64,000 nt of DNA from Tubiluchus corallicola (taxonomy: Eukaryota > Priapulida > Priapulimorpha > Priapulimorphida > Tubiluchidae). The stretch spans positions 62,001 to 126,000 of the forward strand of contig JAQGDQ010000410.1 in assembly GCA_030141605.1 (NCBI GenBank), given 5' to 3'. The notes beneath the pieces were generated by a model that had not been told where the DNA came from, did not search any database, and worked only from the letters and a program-made list of their open reading frames with translations. Positions 25,919 to 50,646 of this stretch are shown here, in pieces. How positions within the stretch are numbered: the first letter of the stretch is position 1; every line of letters starts with the position of its first letter. Position numbers and translations under genes: made by a program.

Positions 25919-28900
25919 CATATATGCAGAATGACTATACTTACTTGTATTTTAAACTGCTACAAAAAAGAAACAATTGTTTGAAATGCCATCATTTTAC
26001 ATATTTACAAGTGATAAACAAGCAACACTGACAATAATGCAAACGAAAAAGACAAACAAACAAACAATCTAATCATCTGTGTAATCTATGCAATCATTCC
26101 ATATGTAAGCCAAGTAGAACGGGAGTAACGCCTGTGCTCTGTCACACAGTATCATATGCATTAGCAATTTATGACATCTAACATTCGTACATGCCTAAAA
26201 ATAGATAAGTACAAGAGTAAGATGACATATGCCACAAGCATTATATTTGCAAGGTCAGAACCGGTCAGAACTGGATTACGCCTAAGCATGCAGCTTTGGT
26301 AAGTGTTTAAAGTACATTCACGACTGTTTTACATCTGCAACCGTCCACAATAACAAAGTTTTATTCAAATGGGACAAACTTTTCGAACGACTCTCATAAA
26401 ATTCATAAATGTAGAAGTCGTTTATTACCATGTTTTCAGCAGTCTTTATTTTGTTATTTGATAAATTCAAAACTTCCAAATTGGGAAATTGTGTAGAAAT
26501 TGTAGAAATATGCTCTATTTGATTATGAGAAATGTCCAGAAACTCAAGGAGCCTAAAAAAATGCAAAAATCACTATAAAATTATAAACACTATTTGAAAT
26601 TAATCTAACAGATATACTCAACATAAATCAATGTAACTTCAAAATAAGTAATGTAAAATTAAATTAATTCAATTAGGTAACAAACTAAAAATAAAAATAA
26701 TACTGAACTGGAACTATCACGTCTCAAAAATGGTAGACAAAGCAAATCTAAAGCTAAACAAGTTTCGACGCGTGTCAGTTAATATGCCCAGAGCTACGCG
26801 GGAATGATTATTCATTACGACTATTCTCCCTGCCATCGAATATGGTAATGTAGTATGGTCAGGATGCAGTGAAAACAGTATACGTTTGTTAGAAAATATT
26901 CAGCTAACTGCTGCTAGAATATGTTCTGGCACTATGTTTCAATCTTCCCCTGCAAGTATCTTGTCTGACAGCAGCTTCACTAAATTAGTGACACGCTTCC
27001 ATTATCATCGCCTATGTCTTTTTTTCAAAATAATCAATGACTTAGTGCCCCACTATTTAAGTGCAATTCTGCCGCCAAAGGTAAACGAAGTTACCCCTTA
27101 TTATATACGCAGTGGTACTAAATACAGAAATTCTAATTGCCGTTCTGTTAGGTGTGAAAAATCGTTTTTCATATCGACCAATAACATGTGGAACAACCTA
27201 CCACAGAACATTCGTGAAATTACATCCATTTCACAATTCAAACTAGAGCTCAAATCTCATTTAAGTTTTTCGTTGCGTAAGAAACATTTTTCATTTGGTA
27301 CACCTCCAATATCAGTGCATCATACGTGCATGAGAATCGGATTTTCTCAGCTAAACTATGACCTTTTCTCTAAAGGCTGTAAAGATAATAACGGTCATCC
27401 AATATTGCCGAATTGTAACTGTGGATTTCGATTTGAGTCTGTTGAACACTTTTTGTTGCACAGCCCATTGCATCAACTAGCTAGGGTAGTTATGTTTGAT
27501 AAATTAAATGCAATATTTCTGCCCGAAAACCTTAATATAGCTGTCTTAGGAAATAATGATCTGTTGAAGTTGTTATTATTCAGTAAAGATGAATTTAACT
27601 ATGTTACTAACTGTAAAATATTCCAATGTATACATGACTTTATATTATGTACTAAACGCTTCCAGTAGTTTCTATCTGATATAAAATGCATCATTCTTAA
27701 ATAATCATACATCAAAATTTACTAACCGTCATTTTTACTAATGTCTAATGTATCACTGTAGTAAAACTTTAGTATACTAAAGTAAACTAAAAACTAAGTA
27801 TAGTCTATTCTTACTGTAAATGTTCTTGTAAATAGTGTATAAATTCTGTTGTGGTGAGGATCTTAAATCATGTTGTACAAACTGCCTGATCCAATCCTAA
27901 ATAAATTATGTTTAAACTAAACTAAAAATAATAACAATCTGACAATGCAAACAAACAGCTGCACTAGCAAAATCAAATTTCAAACTGTGAAGCAGATAGA
28001 CACTGTAGTAGGTAGAAACTACTAAAAACCGGTATAATTAATTAATGAGCAAAACACTTTAAAGCCATTACATTCAAAACTTTGGTGTATGGTAGTGCAC
28101 AAGTGACAACCCTGAGTCTATGGAAACCCATAAGAGTCTAAAAACATTCCTACAAACTCAGCAATGATTCAATTAAAATTTAAAAGCAAGTTGTTTCGAA
28201 CTAGCATCTGGTAGTAGTCCTCATAACGTCTACTGAATTAACTGACTTCGATGCTTTGAATTTAAACACATTTAAACTATCAAGTGGTACTACCAAATTT
28301 GTAAAATAATACTAGCTGGAATGTTAATATGCACATTACAAACAGAACCTCAAATGGTAAGTAATGTAAGTAAGGGTAACTACAAACTTATGAATTCAAA
28401 AGTCATTATTCATATTCATTAAACATTTTCTAATCTTTGTAGCCTACTAGAGCAGAAAAGTAATAATGCAATATGGTAATTATAATCACAACTCACAACT
28501 TTGTTAATTTCACCAATCACTAAAATTTTGAAATAGTTTGTTTTTGTAACATCTTAAATGCTGTTTTCTTTAACACTGTTCATTACATAATCTTTTGACC
28601 AAACTGGTTTTTCTCTTTTTGTGGAGGTCTTGTTTTTCCAATTCCTGCATCATTTGTAATAATCTCTCCCATGTCTTGTTGCAATGCAAGTGTAGTTGCA
28701 GTTGTAGGAAGCGACGTAGTTGGTGTTCTTGCTGTAGGTGTTAAATGCTGCGCTGTTACAAACAGTTGTCTTTCCTCTGTTGGTATTTCATTCTCTGTAC
28801 TTCCAAAGTCACATCTTTCCTTTTCATACCGTTCTGTACCTTCATACTTCTTGAAGAAGCTATTGTTTTTAGTGATCTCATGTCCTTCACAACTAGCTGT

Positions 28901-31900
28901 AATCTTTGATCCTTTAGCACCAGTAACTGTAAATGCCATTGGGCTATATTTTGTACTGAATTTGTTTAATTTCTTTTGCTTCACTAGGACTTTATCTCCA
29001 CATCTAAAATGTAATTTAGAAGACTGTTGGTCCATTTTGGTTTCCTTATCTTTTAGCCTTATTGCCGGATCTTCATGGCTTGTTGGAACTTTCTGATCGT
29101 CCAGAGAAGGTAATTTTATTCTGACAGGTCTTCCAAATATTAACGATGCAGTTGATACTCCTGTTGCTGGATGTGGTGTATTCCTGTAGTTTCTGAGATA
29201 CAGTAGGCACCACTTAATAGACTCAGTTGCTTAATTGATTCAAGAATGCCTGGAACGGGCAGCTTCTATTCAAATATACATACAAACTATCGGTAATTGA
29301 CTCAAATAATTCTGCATAATTGACTCAATATTTTTCCTTCACCTACTTAAAATAAGATATTTGTAGGTGCTAAAAGAGCCTTTCCTACTTTTGTGTCATC
29401 TTTACTTCCCTCTTGTGCACTATGTAGGCAGAAACAATCAAGTTAAGTACCAATTTGTTTATAAGCTAGTACGTTTAACATGCACCAATATGCTAGAGCA
29501 GCGGTTTTGCTTTGAAACTGTTACCTGCTTGCCCACTGTTACCCAAAGAATTTCCGGAAGCTAAACATCTAATCACTTGCCTTGCTCACCTTGACTAATC
29601 TTGCTCCACTAACATGTCATTTATTTCAAATATCTTTTCTTTGGCACAACGTAGGAGTAAGGCTTTACTACGAACTTGGTTCGGTAATTTTCATAGCAGT
29701 GAGTTATTAAAACGTGCAAGTCACTTCTCCCACCTAGTTGCAGTGTTCGGTAAATCAGTGTCGCAATCGAATGGATGTATTTGCATAGTTTGGTTGCAGC
29801 TAAATGATGCCATATCTATAGAGTTGTTTTCCGTCCGACTACCGACATGCGCGTGACAATTTCTTGATTTCCGTCTTTGTGGTTTTTACTTTGCTGATCG
29901 CTTGTGTTACGTTGGTTCACATCCGATCCTCGTCACCAAATGTAGTAGATAGAAACTACTACAAACCGATATAATTAATTAATGTGCAAAACACTTTAAT
30001 ACAGGAAGCCATTACATTCAAAAAACTCCGGTGTATGGTAGTGCACAAGTGACAACCCAAAATCTATGGAAACCCATAGAGTCCAAACTTCTACAGACAT
30101 TACGTGGAACGTGCGCATGTCATTATTCATTGACGGGTGGTTTAGTTTGTTTACGTAACATGTACTAACAAAACACCAGAATTGTTGCTGTTGCATGAGT
30201 CTTTTGAACCAAATGCTTAAAAAAGTAGAAATGTGCCAAGAAACACACATTTGTAATTATCACTGGCTCAGTTTTATTTGAATTCCTTACCTTTTCTTCC
30301 GTCCACTTATAATCTCTGTTAGTTGATTGTGGCTTGCTCTCAAAGTCTGAAAAATATATTGCATGAAAACTATCATCCTTCAATGTAATCTATGCACACA
30401 ATATAACTAACTCCAAATCGATATAAGTAATGAAATACAGAACCGTAAATAAAGAAATACCGAATAACAAATACCTGATAACAAATCAGAATAAACAGCA
30501 GAACTAAACATAAAGACTAAACTTTATTCATGCCATAATAGTAGAGAAAAGCACAGCTGTCAGCTGGTGTTAAATTAACCAGTAAGTAACACATGTACAC
30601 AAAATGCATATGCTAAAAACATCTCACTTCCAAATTTAGGAAAGCCAGAAATATATGTTTGCTTGCATAGAAAAATTGTCAATAAGTCAGCAATTACAGT
30701 TTTCTAGTTATTCACACATCCTGAATCTCCATTTCATGAGGGTCATTTTGATACCTAGCTCACTGCTCCATGTTATTTCTAAGCTGAGATAATCTACCTT
30801 GAAGTTGAGGTGCACGCTGCGCACTGAAAAACATAATCTTGAGAAAATCGCTGTTAAAGTCAACCATTGTTTTTTGTCGCGTCTCTACAAAACACTTAGC
30901 AACCGTATGAAAGTGTTGTTGCTATGGAGTTTGTAAGAGCACATTGAAGTTACATTTAAATCCAGATGGCTCTTCCTGACGAAGATTTGGGCTTGACAAT
31001 AGAAAAAATCCAAAGCAAAATGACTGCTTCCACAAGCTACTATCGGAGTTTGGAAGTGCAAGTTTTTTGCAATTGCACTACTAGTTCCTAGGCAGAAAAA
31101 TGGGCATGGGGTTATGAAATTAAATTTGTAGTATTTTTTGGACATTTTCTTGATAATTTGATGCTAGAATATAAAAGTCCAATATATCTAGCATATTTTT
31201 ATGGAAAATGAAAAATTACCACTAGACCAAAATTTTGGTGCCGACTTATGGACGGTTTTGGTTTGCAAGCATACATATGCAAAAAAATAAATTTTACTTG
31301 AAACTACATACCGTAAGATATTTTAATCCCTTCACACATAAGAAACTCTCCAGTTTATTATAGGAAACATCCACATCAAATAACTAAAAAAAACAGCGTT
31401 CAAAATGACATGATAACAACAGCAGTTTCTTATCTTTATCATAAATATTATAGTTTCACAAAAGATAAAACACTTCACAAATCTGCAAAAATTTAACATA
31501 TAAGACATTGAAGTGGTTTACCCAGACAACCATACTGCTGCTTTTAGAAAAAGAAAATGTAATATTTGTAGTTCAACACCAGCTGCCCCATTTCTTCACA
31601 GCATGGCACATGTGTAATCCTAACTCTTGAACTATGACTCCCGGGAAAGTGACAGACGTTTACTAAATTTGCAAATTAAAAATTAAAAACGTTTAAATGC
31701 CTTTTTACAAGCTGAAAGTGGCTCAACTGCCTTCAATCTGTTTCTGGCAACAGAGAGTTCTTGCAGGTTGACCAAAATATGTACTGCCTGCAAAAAAGCA
31801 AAATATAACAAAGTTTCAGTCAAAGCCGACATTAATTGCTTTCACAGTCTAACACAATTTGTTTAACATAAATATTTCATATTTGGAAGTGCTACTTTCA

Positions 31901-34900
31901 TCATCGCATGACGAATGCGTAACAAAATTGTACAAAAAATAATACAACATGTTAAAACGAGCTTATATCTGATACACAAAATTCGCCCTTGCATAACAAA
32001 ATGATTATCATATGATTATGAAAGAAGTGTTTTGGAAATACCAGATGTTATACCATCTGTTTGTTGGAGAAACACAAAATGTCAATGATTTGGCAAATCC
32101 CAACGACATAAAATTGATAATCGATTTTTGATATTGTTAACCTCATATGAATTAATGCATTACAAGAAACTACTCATGCCTCGATGGACTGCAGTTTATT
32201 GTGGCTGATATCTAAGGAAGACAGTTCAGGAAAACAATTTAATTCTTCCCTTGTGATCTTTTCTATGTTGTTGTTGTCTAATCTTAAAAACACCAGCTTT
32301 GTGCAAGATGACAAACCATTACCTATAAAAAAGCACACACACTTGAACAATATACTTCTATAAATCTGTTATAACACACTAAAATTAGGTTCACAGACAA
32401 GTAGGAATAAGGTGAGACAGCATACTCATTGTACGAACAGGTGAGGACGCTCTAGACAAATCTGTCCTCGCTCTGATATCTGGTGGGAGTTTGTTTCACA
32501 GTCGTACTGGGTAGAAAGAGTGCAAATAAATGTTGACTTCTGCTGGTTGAACGAACTTGCAGTTGTCCTCCAGTGATGAAGTGATACAAATAAATAAGAC
32601 AATGCATATCTTGTGATATACTATGTCATGAAAGGTAATTAGTATGGTTTGTAGGCACCTAATTTCACATAATTGCACGTTTGTCTCACATAACTAAATT
32701 TTTATGAAACCACATATTTGATATTTTTGTTCACATAATGCAATTTAAGCCATGTGCACAGGATGGACAGGGCCTTAAGTGGACACCGTCTGGAGAAAGA
32801 AGAAAGAGAGGAAGGCCTGCAAGAGAACAGAGTGTCTGCAACAGCATGGGTTAATGTGTTCCTGGGAAGTGTACGTTGGCTGAAAAGAGCCATATAGACG
32901 TGAATAGCAAAGCCTCGTGGCTCCTATCACTTCATAAGACCTCAAAAAAATAAGGCAATGAAATATTGATTAAATTCTACGAAAAACAATACTTCCGATG
33001 CTAAGTATGGTCAACTGACATTTGAGATATTTTAGTCATTTTATACTTTTCTCTTAGCAAGAATTAATATACTGAAAAAATGAAACAAAGTAGAAGCAGT
33101 TAGTGCAATTAATTAGCGAGAAACAAACTAAGTTAAAAATGAATAGGAAAAAATAAAAACAGTAATTTCCTAAAATAAATGAAATAATGCCCAAACTCTT
33201 CTTTAAATGTCCTGACAAAAAACAAATTTTGATATTATTAAAACTGATGGGTCACATGTTTCTGCATACCTATAGATGATATTTTATTATGTTGTAGTTC
33301 AAGATGCCTCAGCTGAGTCAAACTGCAAAAAAATAAATTGTTAAAAGAAGCATGCAAAAAGCCATAGAAACTGTTACTGTTCGTACCAAAATATTATTAT
33401 TTGACAAGATAAATCTTTAAGATTATTTTAACACATAATTTGACAGCAAAAGCGAAATTTTGAAGTTACATAATTAATTCTAAATAAACTCACTGCAACT
33501 CTATAACAATGTAACTACGGGTTAAGCAAACCAGAAACACATTCCTACTTTTAAATATTAAATTTATTGCATGATATGCTTTTAGTGTGAAAACTCATTC
33601 AAATGATGTCAATAATGTTACTAAAAATCTAAACTTTAATGGTGAAATTTAGCCAAAACAAAATGAATGTGATTGAAAACTAGCATATATACTAAACTTC
33701 ATTATAACATACTTTTCAAGGCCCATTATAGACTGGATTTCATTACCATACAATTTCAACTCTCTCAACTCCTATAGAAATAGAAACTGGTATTACATTG
33801 TAAAATTTTTGCAGATTTCAGCCATGTAAAGAACGATAATTTTCCAATCAGCATTGAATGATACTGGTAATAAGTATATACTGGCACATCAAATAAATTT
33901 TTCTAGAGATTTCTACAACAATCTAAAACACAATAATAATAATAATAATAATAATTTCGTTTAGGACATAGACGAGGGATAACAACTTAAGTAACTCAAT
34001 ACTTACTTCCTAGGTGGTCCCGATTATTATTATTCACACGTTACTTCGATAAACAAGCATGCTGGACGAAAAACCAGCGGCACTATTTTTGGTGCTTTTA
34101 AGTCATTTTTTAATGGTACTCACAGAAAGATCCTGTAACTTTTCAATCACTGTTAGTTTATTGCAAGATAGATCCAGAACTTGTAAGTGGATGAACTGTA
34201 AAAAGGAAAAGCAATAAAATTTTTGAAACAGATTGGAGTAAGTATCTGATTCATTAAAATCATTATCCCTTCCAGAGACTACTATTTACAGTATTAAAAC
34301 TAAGCAATTATTATAGTTATACTTTAAAACAAAGTTTCCTACGATAAACTCATAGTCCTTAGAAAGAAGAACGTGGCATTTTTAAACTGACATATTGAGT
34401 CAATTACGACAAATTTTGTCCTATCAAACAGCTGTTATTGTTGGCCATACTTGCCATCTAGCAGAAGCATTTTGTGTTTAATTCTAAAAAGTTTAACTGC
34501 AAAGAAATGAAGAAATCTTATAACACCTTGACCAAATATAATGAGTAAATGCTATGTTAGTGTTCATCCCAAACAACTATGATAAGATAAAACTGTTTAG
34601 ACTTCTGCAATGACAGGGTGGTTTAATAACCATCAGATAAACTCAGATACAAATGATTCTGTAAAAGTCTCCATAGATAATTATCCAAAACAAGAACAAC
34701 AATGAACGTGGGCTCAGACTAGGGCATTAAATCAATTATAACATTGCAGTGCCTTCTACTGCAATTGATGTAAATTATAATTAATGAACAAACTCTTATC
34801 ATTACAACTCCTAAAAAATCATGGGAGCTGACCTATTTTAGACAATACAAAATTTAAGATAAGTAAGAGCTCCCTTGATCAGAAGCCATTCAAGGTAACA

Positions 34901-36061
34901 TTTGAACAATTCTGTTTGGCTGAGTAAACTTCACTCGAAGCATTTGTTAGTCATCAGCCATACTGTCACACACTTTAATTTACAAAAGTATACAAAAAAG
35001 TACCTCACACCTTGGCGATAAATGCCTATGTCCAGCTGACACAAGACTTAAAAAGAAAAAGAGAAGCTCAACCACGGCTCCCTACCTTTTCAAATGAAGG
35101 AATCACCTCTAGTCCCTCAGCGTGTAAAATCACTTTCTGTGCTTTCTCGTAACTGACTTCCCCACTGCTTACAAGCTGAAAACACACAAACACGTATTAA
35201 CCTTTTAACTCTGACTCACACCCATAATTGTGAAATAAATGTTTTATATGAAACCTTGTGTTATCGCAAATGCTATTAAGGGTTAACATTCGCTTACAAA
35301 TTTTATTTGCTCTTATAGCATTGGCATATAGTATGAAATTCGTTTATTACCGTTTTTCTCAAAATCTTGAAATGAAACTTTTTATAAAAACTTCACCATT
35401 AAATAAATTGACACAGCTATAAATTAATAAATTTAATTATCAATTAAAAATTATAAACAAAAAAGATAAAACACTATGTGCTTAACTCTTATTTTTAATA
35501 CCATTCTGAAATTACAATGTTTAGGCTTTTCTTATGCAAATGGTACCAATAAAAAATTCTTAGCAAAAAGCTACCTGAATTTCAAACGTAGCATCCACAA
35601 AATTGGAAATCTGGGTGAAAACTATTGAAATTTCGAGATATTGTAAAATTTATTTAGGTAGGAACACACACCTTAAAATAATGGTACATGAAATAAGAAA
35701 CATTTTTCAAAGTTCGAATACAAAACATTTTAATAGTGCTCAATTTAAGCCGTTTGCGTAAAATTTTGTAAAATAATGCAATTAGCACAAGGTGCATAAG
35801 AAATTCCACTTATAAATTATTGTTTGATTAGTTAGATTATTACTGTGAATGCCAGAATGTTTATAAACCATTGTAGTTTATTTCATTATTGTTCATTTAG
35901 TATTTCATAAATTATTGTTTAAACTCCCACTTTCCACATACCATGTCCTTTTGGGAAGGAGGCTGCTTCTTTTTCTGCAACGTGTCCAAACGAGCATCTT
36001 CTAAGCTAATTACACGCCAATGAAATTTTGCATTATCATCTGCCTCTTGCGATTTCATCAT
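21397..36061 (-). CDS. Leucine-rich-repeat protein, SDS22-like repeats
   Basis: Complete 14-exon gene on the minus strand: 36061-35942, 35175-35086, 34195-34124, 33771-33713, 33322-33270, 32322-32180, 31787-31701, 31383-31312, 30346-30291, 26552-26429, 24755-24636, 22913-22844, 21997-21916 and 21592-21397. Phases agree throughout, giving 447 aa. An in-frame stop lies just upstream of the chosen ATG. Residues 1-70 are a charged leader; about 71-332 form eleven LRRs of mostly 22 residues ([121 protein letters not shown]), closed by an LRR cap ending LDE. Residues 333-447 are a polar tail with a short charged helix-like part. No signal peptide or membrane segment, so probably intracellular. The introns after exons 6 and 7 begin with GC. 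The family is clear but I cannot name an orthologue; ciliary/centrosomal LRR proteins are one possibility. Confidence 0.9.
23217..23640. mobile_element. hAT-like nonautonomous element, decayed
   Basis: Starts CAGGGCCGACTCTAGGTAG, close to the CAGGGCCGGC ends of many hAT elements, followed by GGCACCCTAGGCAAAAG. The far end has GGCACCCTAGGCAACTGCC and TAGTTTGCCTATT, also typical of such ends, but the final bases and a target duplication are not clear. It lies in intron 11 of the LRR gene. Confidence 0.5.
23866..24018. repeat. Small foldback repeat with flanking direct repeats
   Basis: A 23-bp perfect inverted repeat (23881-23903 and 23979-24001, AATCTAAGACCATAC...) encloses 75 bases. Each side has a perfect 12-bp direct repeat, GTGTTCCTAGAC (23866-23877 and 24007-24018), and each copy is followed three bases later by AATCTAAG. 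A MITE-like structure in intron 11 of the LRR gene. Confidence 0.7.
25824..25921. repeat. (CA)n microsatellite
   Basis: Nearly pure ACAC repeat with a few GC and AAAC interruptions, in intron 10 of the LRR gene. The His/Thr-rich frame across it is a product of the repeat. Just upstream (about 25560-25800) is a GC-richer patch sharing GAGCCATTCAA and GCGAGAC-like words with about 24985-25015, possibly an old dispersed repeat. Confidence 0.93.
26708..27930 (+). mobile_element. LINE 3' half, antisense in LRR intron 9
   Basis: An open frame at 26886-27668 continues from coding sequence starting about 26708, broken by one in-frame TGA near 26807. It reads as the end of a non-LTR reverse transcriptase: [30 protein letters not shown] (thumb region), [12 protein letters not shown], then a degenerate zinc-knuckle-like C-x-C...H segment ([17 protein letters not shown]). 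It is followed by about 250 bases of UTR ending AAACTAAACTAAA. 5' truncated, and in the opposite direction to the host gene. The long open frame suggests modest age. Confidence 0.85.
28004..28154 (-). repeat. 3' LTR of the Gypsy element
   Basis: 151 bp, starting TGTAGTAGGTAGAAACTACT and ending CCTACA, so bounded by TGT...ACA. Aligns with the LTR at 29941-30095 (for example TGGTAGTGCACAAGTGACAA is shared), with several substitutions and small indels. Confidence 0.85.
28583..29215 (-). pseudogene. Gypsy integrase C-terminal fragment
   Basis: The minus-strand frame upstream of 29035 contains [20 protein letters not shown], the end of the integrase core found in many Gypsy elements. It continues through [19 protein letters not shown], a C-terminal integrase domain, to a stop at 28583. 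The catalytic part of integrase and the rest of pol are absent, so this cannot be a working gene. Confidence 0.8.
29613..29813 (-). pseudogene. Gypsy gag N-terminal remnant
   Basis: From an ATG at 29813 the minus strand reads a Met-Ala-Ser start and then [13 protein letters not shown], the RWE(K/R) context seen in gag proteins of Gypsy elements. In-frame stops follow soon after. Identification rests on this short motif plus its position just behind the 5' LTR and leader. Confidence 0.5.
29941..30095 (-). repeat. 5' LTR of the Gypsy element
   Basis: 155 bp, TGTAGTAGATAGAAACTACT to CTTCTACA. On the minus strand it precedes the GGTGACGAGG leader. It differs from the 3' LTR by many substitutions and a 5-base indel (ATACAGG region), so the insertion is not recent. 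Confidence 0.85.
32755..32945 (+). mobile_element. LINE C-terminal fragment in LRR intron 5
   Basis: The plus strand reads [18 protein letters not shown] before frame breaks. The W-T-P-x-G-x-R-x-R-G-R-P motif is the well-known end of many LINE (RTE/CR1-like) proteins. The rest is decayed, with frameshifts. The sequence from about 32430 onward may belong to the same copy but I could not confirm it. Confidence 0.65.
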
Positions 36062-37110
36062 GGCAGTCAACTCTTATAGTCACCTATATTAAAATTTAAA
36101 ATGAAATTTCAAAAAGTCAAAGATTTACATAAAAACTGGTTAATGTAAGTAGATCTAAGTACTAGACACTCAAACTTTCATTAGTTTCATACTAATTAAT
36201 AATTTCTTGATGAATAAAACACTTACAATAATTAAAAAACAAGGAAAAAGAAAAAATGGCAAAACATTTCAAACTACCACACTACTTCTTCTTCAGGTGA
36301 ACAAGAACAGGACAACAAAGAGCAAAAAAAATCAGAAGGAATTAGTAATTCATTGTGATTTTTTCCTGTTTTTTTCTTGTTCGCTGCAAAAGAACTACGG
36401 AGGTAGTTGGAAATGTTGTGCCGTTTCTATTTTTTTCCTTGTTTTTTAATTGTGGTACTTTATTTAGTCATTGTCACTATTTTTCTCATTAAGAACTAAC
36501 CGGTGTTATTACTGTGTTATTAAGCTAATAGGCTAGGGTATAACTTTGTAGGCCCTAACCTGTAACTGCTAGTGCCAACCCATAACTCGTGCTGCCCACC
36601 CACAACCTATAATATACTTCTGTCTTATTCACACTAATACGTTTACTGCAACCAACAGCTGTACATACACAGCATACAGGCTACTAAATGCAGAAGTACC
36701 TGCTCTCTAACATGAGATGTTATTGTTCTATAATAGTTGTTTAATAGCCAACGAGAACTGTTAAAATATTGTGGTTCTGTTTATTTTTCATCTGACAAAT
36801 GACATTTGTGCTGTGACAGTAATTATAGTTTTTTCAAGTACATGAGATAACACGATCTGTAAACTTTGCAATATGAATTATAGTTGTCACGCAGAGCATT
36901 AATTTATGATGGCAAAGTGGAAGCTTTATAATCATATCACCTGCTTTTCAAATGGTGAAAAAAGTACATTAAGTTTTTCATTTTTCAATATTTTCAAATT
37001 TTCGGCAGTTTTTCTGTTGAAACAGAAGGTTTGTGAACAACCCTTACAGCAGTAATCGTGCAGCCAGTCCACAGAGTCCACAGAGCATGGCATCTGCTAA
37101 TCTGTTTTGT
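36062..37110. other. 5' flank of the LRR gene
   Basis: AT-rich, no exon seen. The immediate upstream region should hold the LRR gene promoter. No motif is certain. Confidence 0.4.
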
Positions 37111-37449
37111 TCATGTTGCTCCCTGGCCTTCTGCCTTATGTTGCCTAATGTTGTTTTGGCAAAGTTGTTCTTCTAGCCAAATCATGTACATGTGCTCAAA
37201 GGAGGCCTTATATTTGTAGACTATCCCTTTCCCAGCCAAGTGCTTGTCCAACCTTCTCTTAAATACATCTACACTTGGTGCGACATCGTTGGGTAAACTA
37301 TTCCATACATCTACAATTCTGTGCGAAAAACGATTCAGTCCTATCCTATACACTTTTTTGATCTGAACTGCTCGCATAGGAACTGTGAAAATTGGTAAAT
37401 CAGGTAACGCATGGGTATATTTAAACAAACAAAAAACACCGAGGACCAA
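37111..37449 (-). mobile_element. LINE C-terminal fragment between divergent genes
   Basis: The 112-codon minus-strand frame contains RIGLNRFSHRIVDVWNSLPN followed by DVFKRRLDKHL, the standard C-terminus of CR1/L2-like non-LTR reverse transcriptases. 5' truncated. It sits in the 2.05-kb space between the start codons of the LRR and KCTD genes. Confidence 0.85.
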
Positions 37450-38106
37450 GGTGAATAAAAATCAATGAAAGAGATTATTCCATTAATTTGATTGGGTTTA
37501 TTTTGGTTGCTGCCAACACTAAACAGTGTTTGAACTGTGTTTCATCATTCCTAATGTAAAGCAAGATACTGCACTGCTTAAGCTCATGTGTACTATGCAG
37601 TATAAAATCACTCATATGTGATAAAACGAATTACCTGTTTACTGTTTTAAACTAACCCTGAACCCAACGATTCGTTCACGTGAATTTATTGAATGAGTCG
37701 TAGAAAGCTCCAACCAGTGTGCATTTTAATGAGCTCACACGCTTTTGATCTACTGGAATAACCTGATTAGGAGTGATAATTTAGGGCACTTTTTAAAGAC
37801 CAAAAATATTCAAAAAGTCACGCTCAGTTAATAGCTACAGCACAGTAGCTACGGTAAACAAACGCGGAACGCACAGAAAATTTCCGGTTTGGCTGATGGA
37901 CAAAAAGAGAGCTGTAAAAACACGCGTAGAATGTTTTATATATGTTGCAGCTACTAAAGAATTTTTTAAAGATTGTAAAGATAAATAATAAAATATATAA
38001 TAAAAGTTTTGCAAAATTACTTTAACTATAATGTTACAGTCACATCTCACAAGATTAAAATTATCACGAAAAACGAGCTGCACTAAACTATCCCAGCATC
38101 CATTGC
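37450..38106. promoter_or_regulatory. Probable promoter region of the KCTD gene
   Basis: No coding exon is visible in this 650-base stretch, which lies directly upstream of the KCTD start. The location implies promoter and 5' UTR. No core element can be assigned with confidence. Confidence 0.35.
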
Positions 38107-38113
38107 ATGAAAG

Positions 38114-50646
<12,533 letters not shown>

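Larger units (their letters stand above)
28004..30095 (-). mobile_element. Internally deleted Ty3/Gypsy LTR retrotransposon
   Basis: Two LTRs of about 150 bp flank a 1.8-kb interior, with flanking GACAC (27999-28003) and GACAT (30096-30100), a 4-of-5 match to a 5-bp target duplication. Directly inside the right (5') LTR, on the minus strand, is TTTGGTGACGAGGATCGG, a primer-binding/leader arrangement common in Gypsy elements. The interior keeps a gag-like start and the end of integrase; protease, reverse transcriptase and RNase H are missing. It lies in the same orientation as the host LRR gene, in intron 9. Confidence 0.85.

Noticed and set aside
25711-26031. Frame with a His/Thr repeat
   Set aside because: Translation of the CA microsatellite.
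28671-29096. 141-codon plus-strand frame
   Set aside because: Antisense shadow of the Gypsy integrase fragment on the minus strand.
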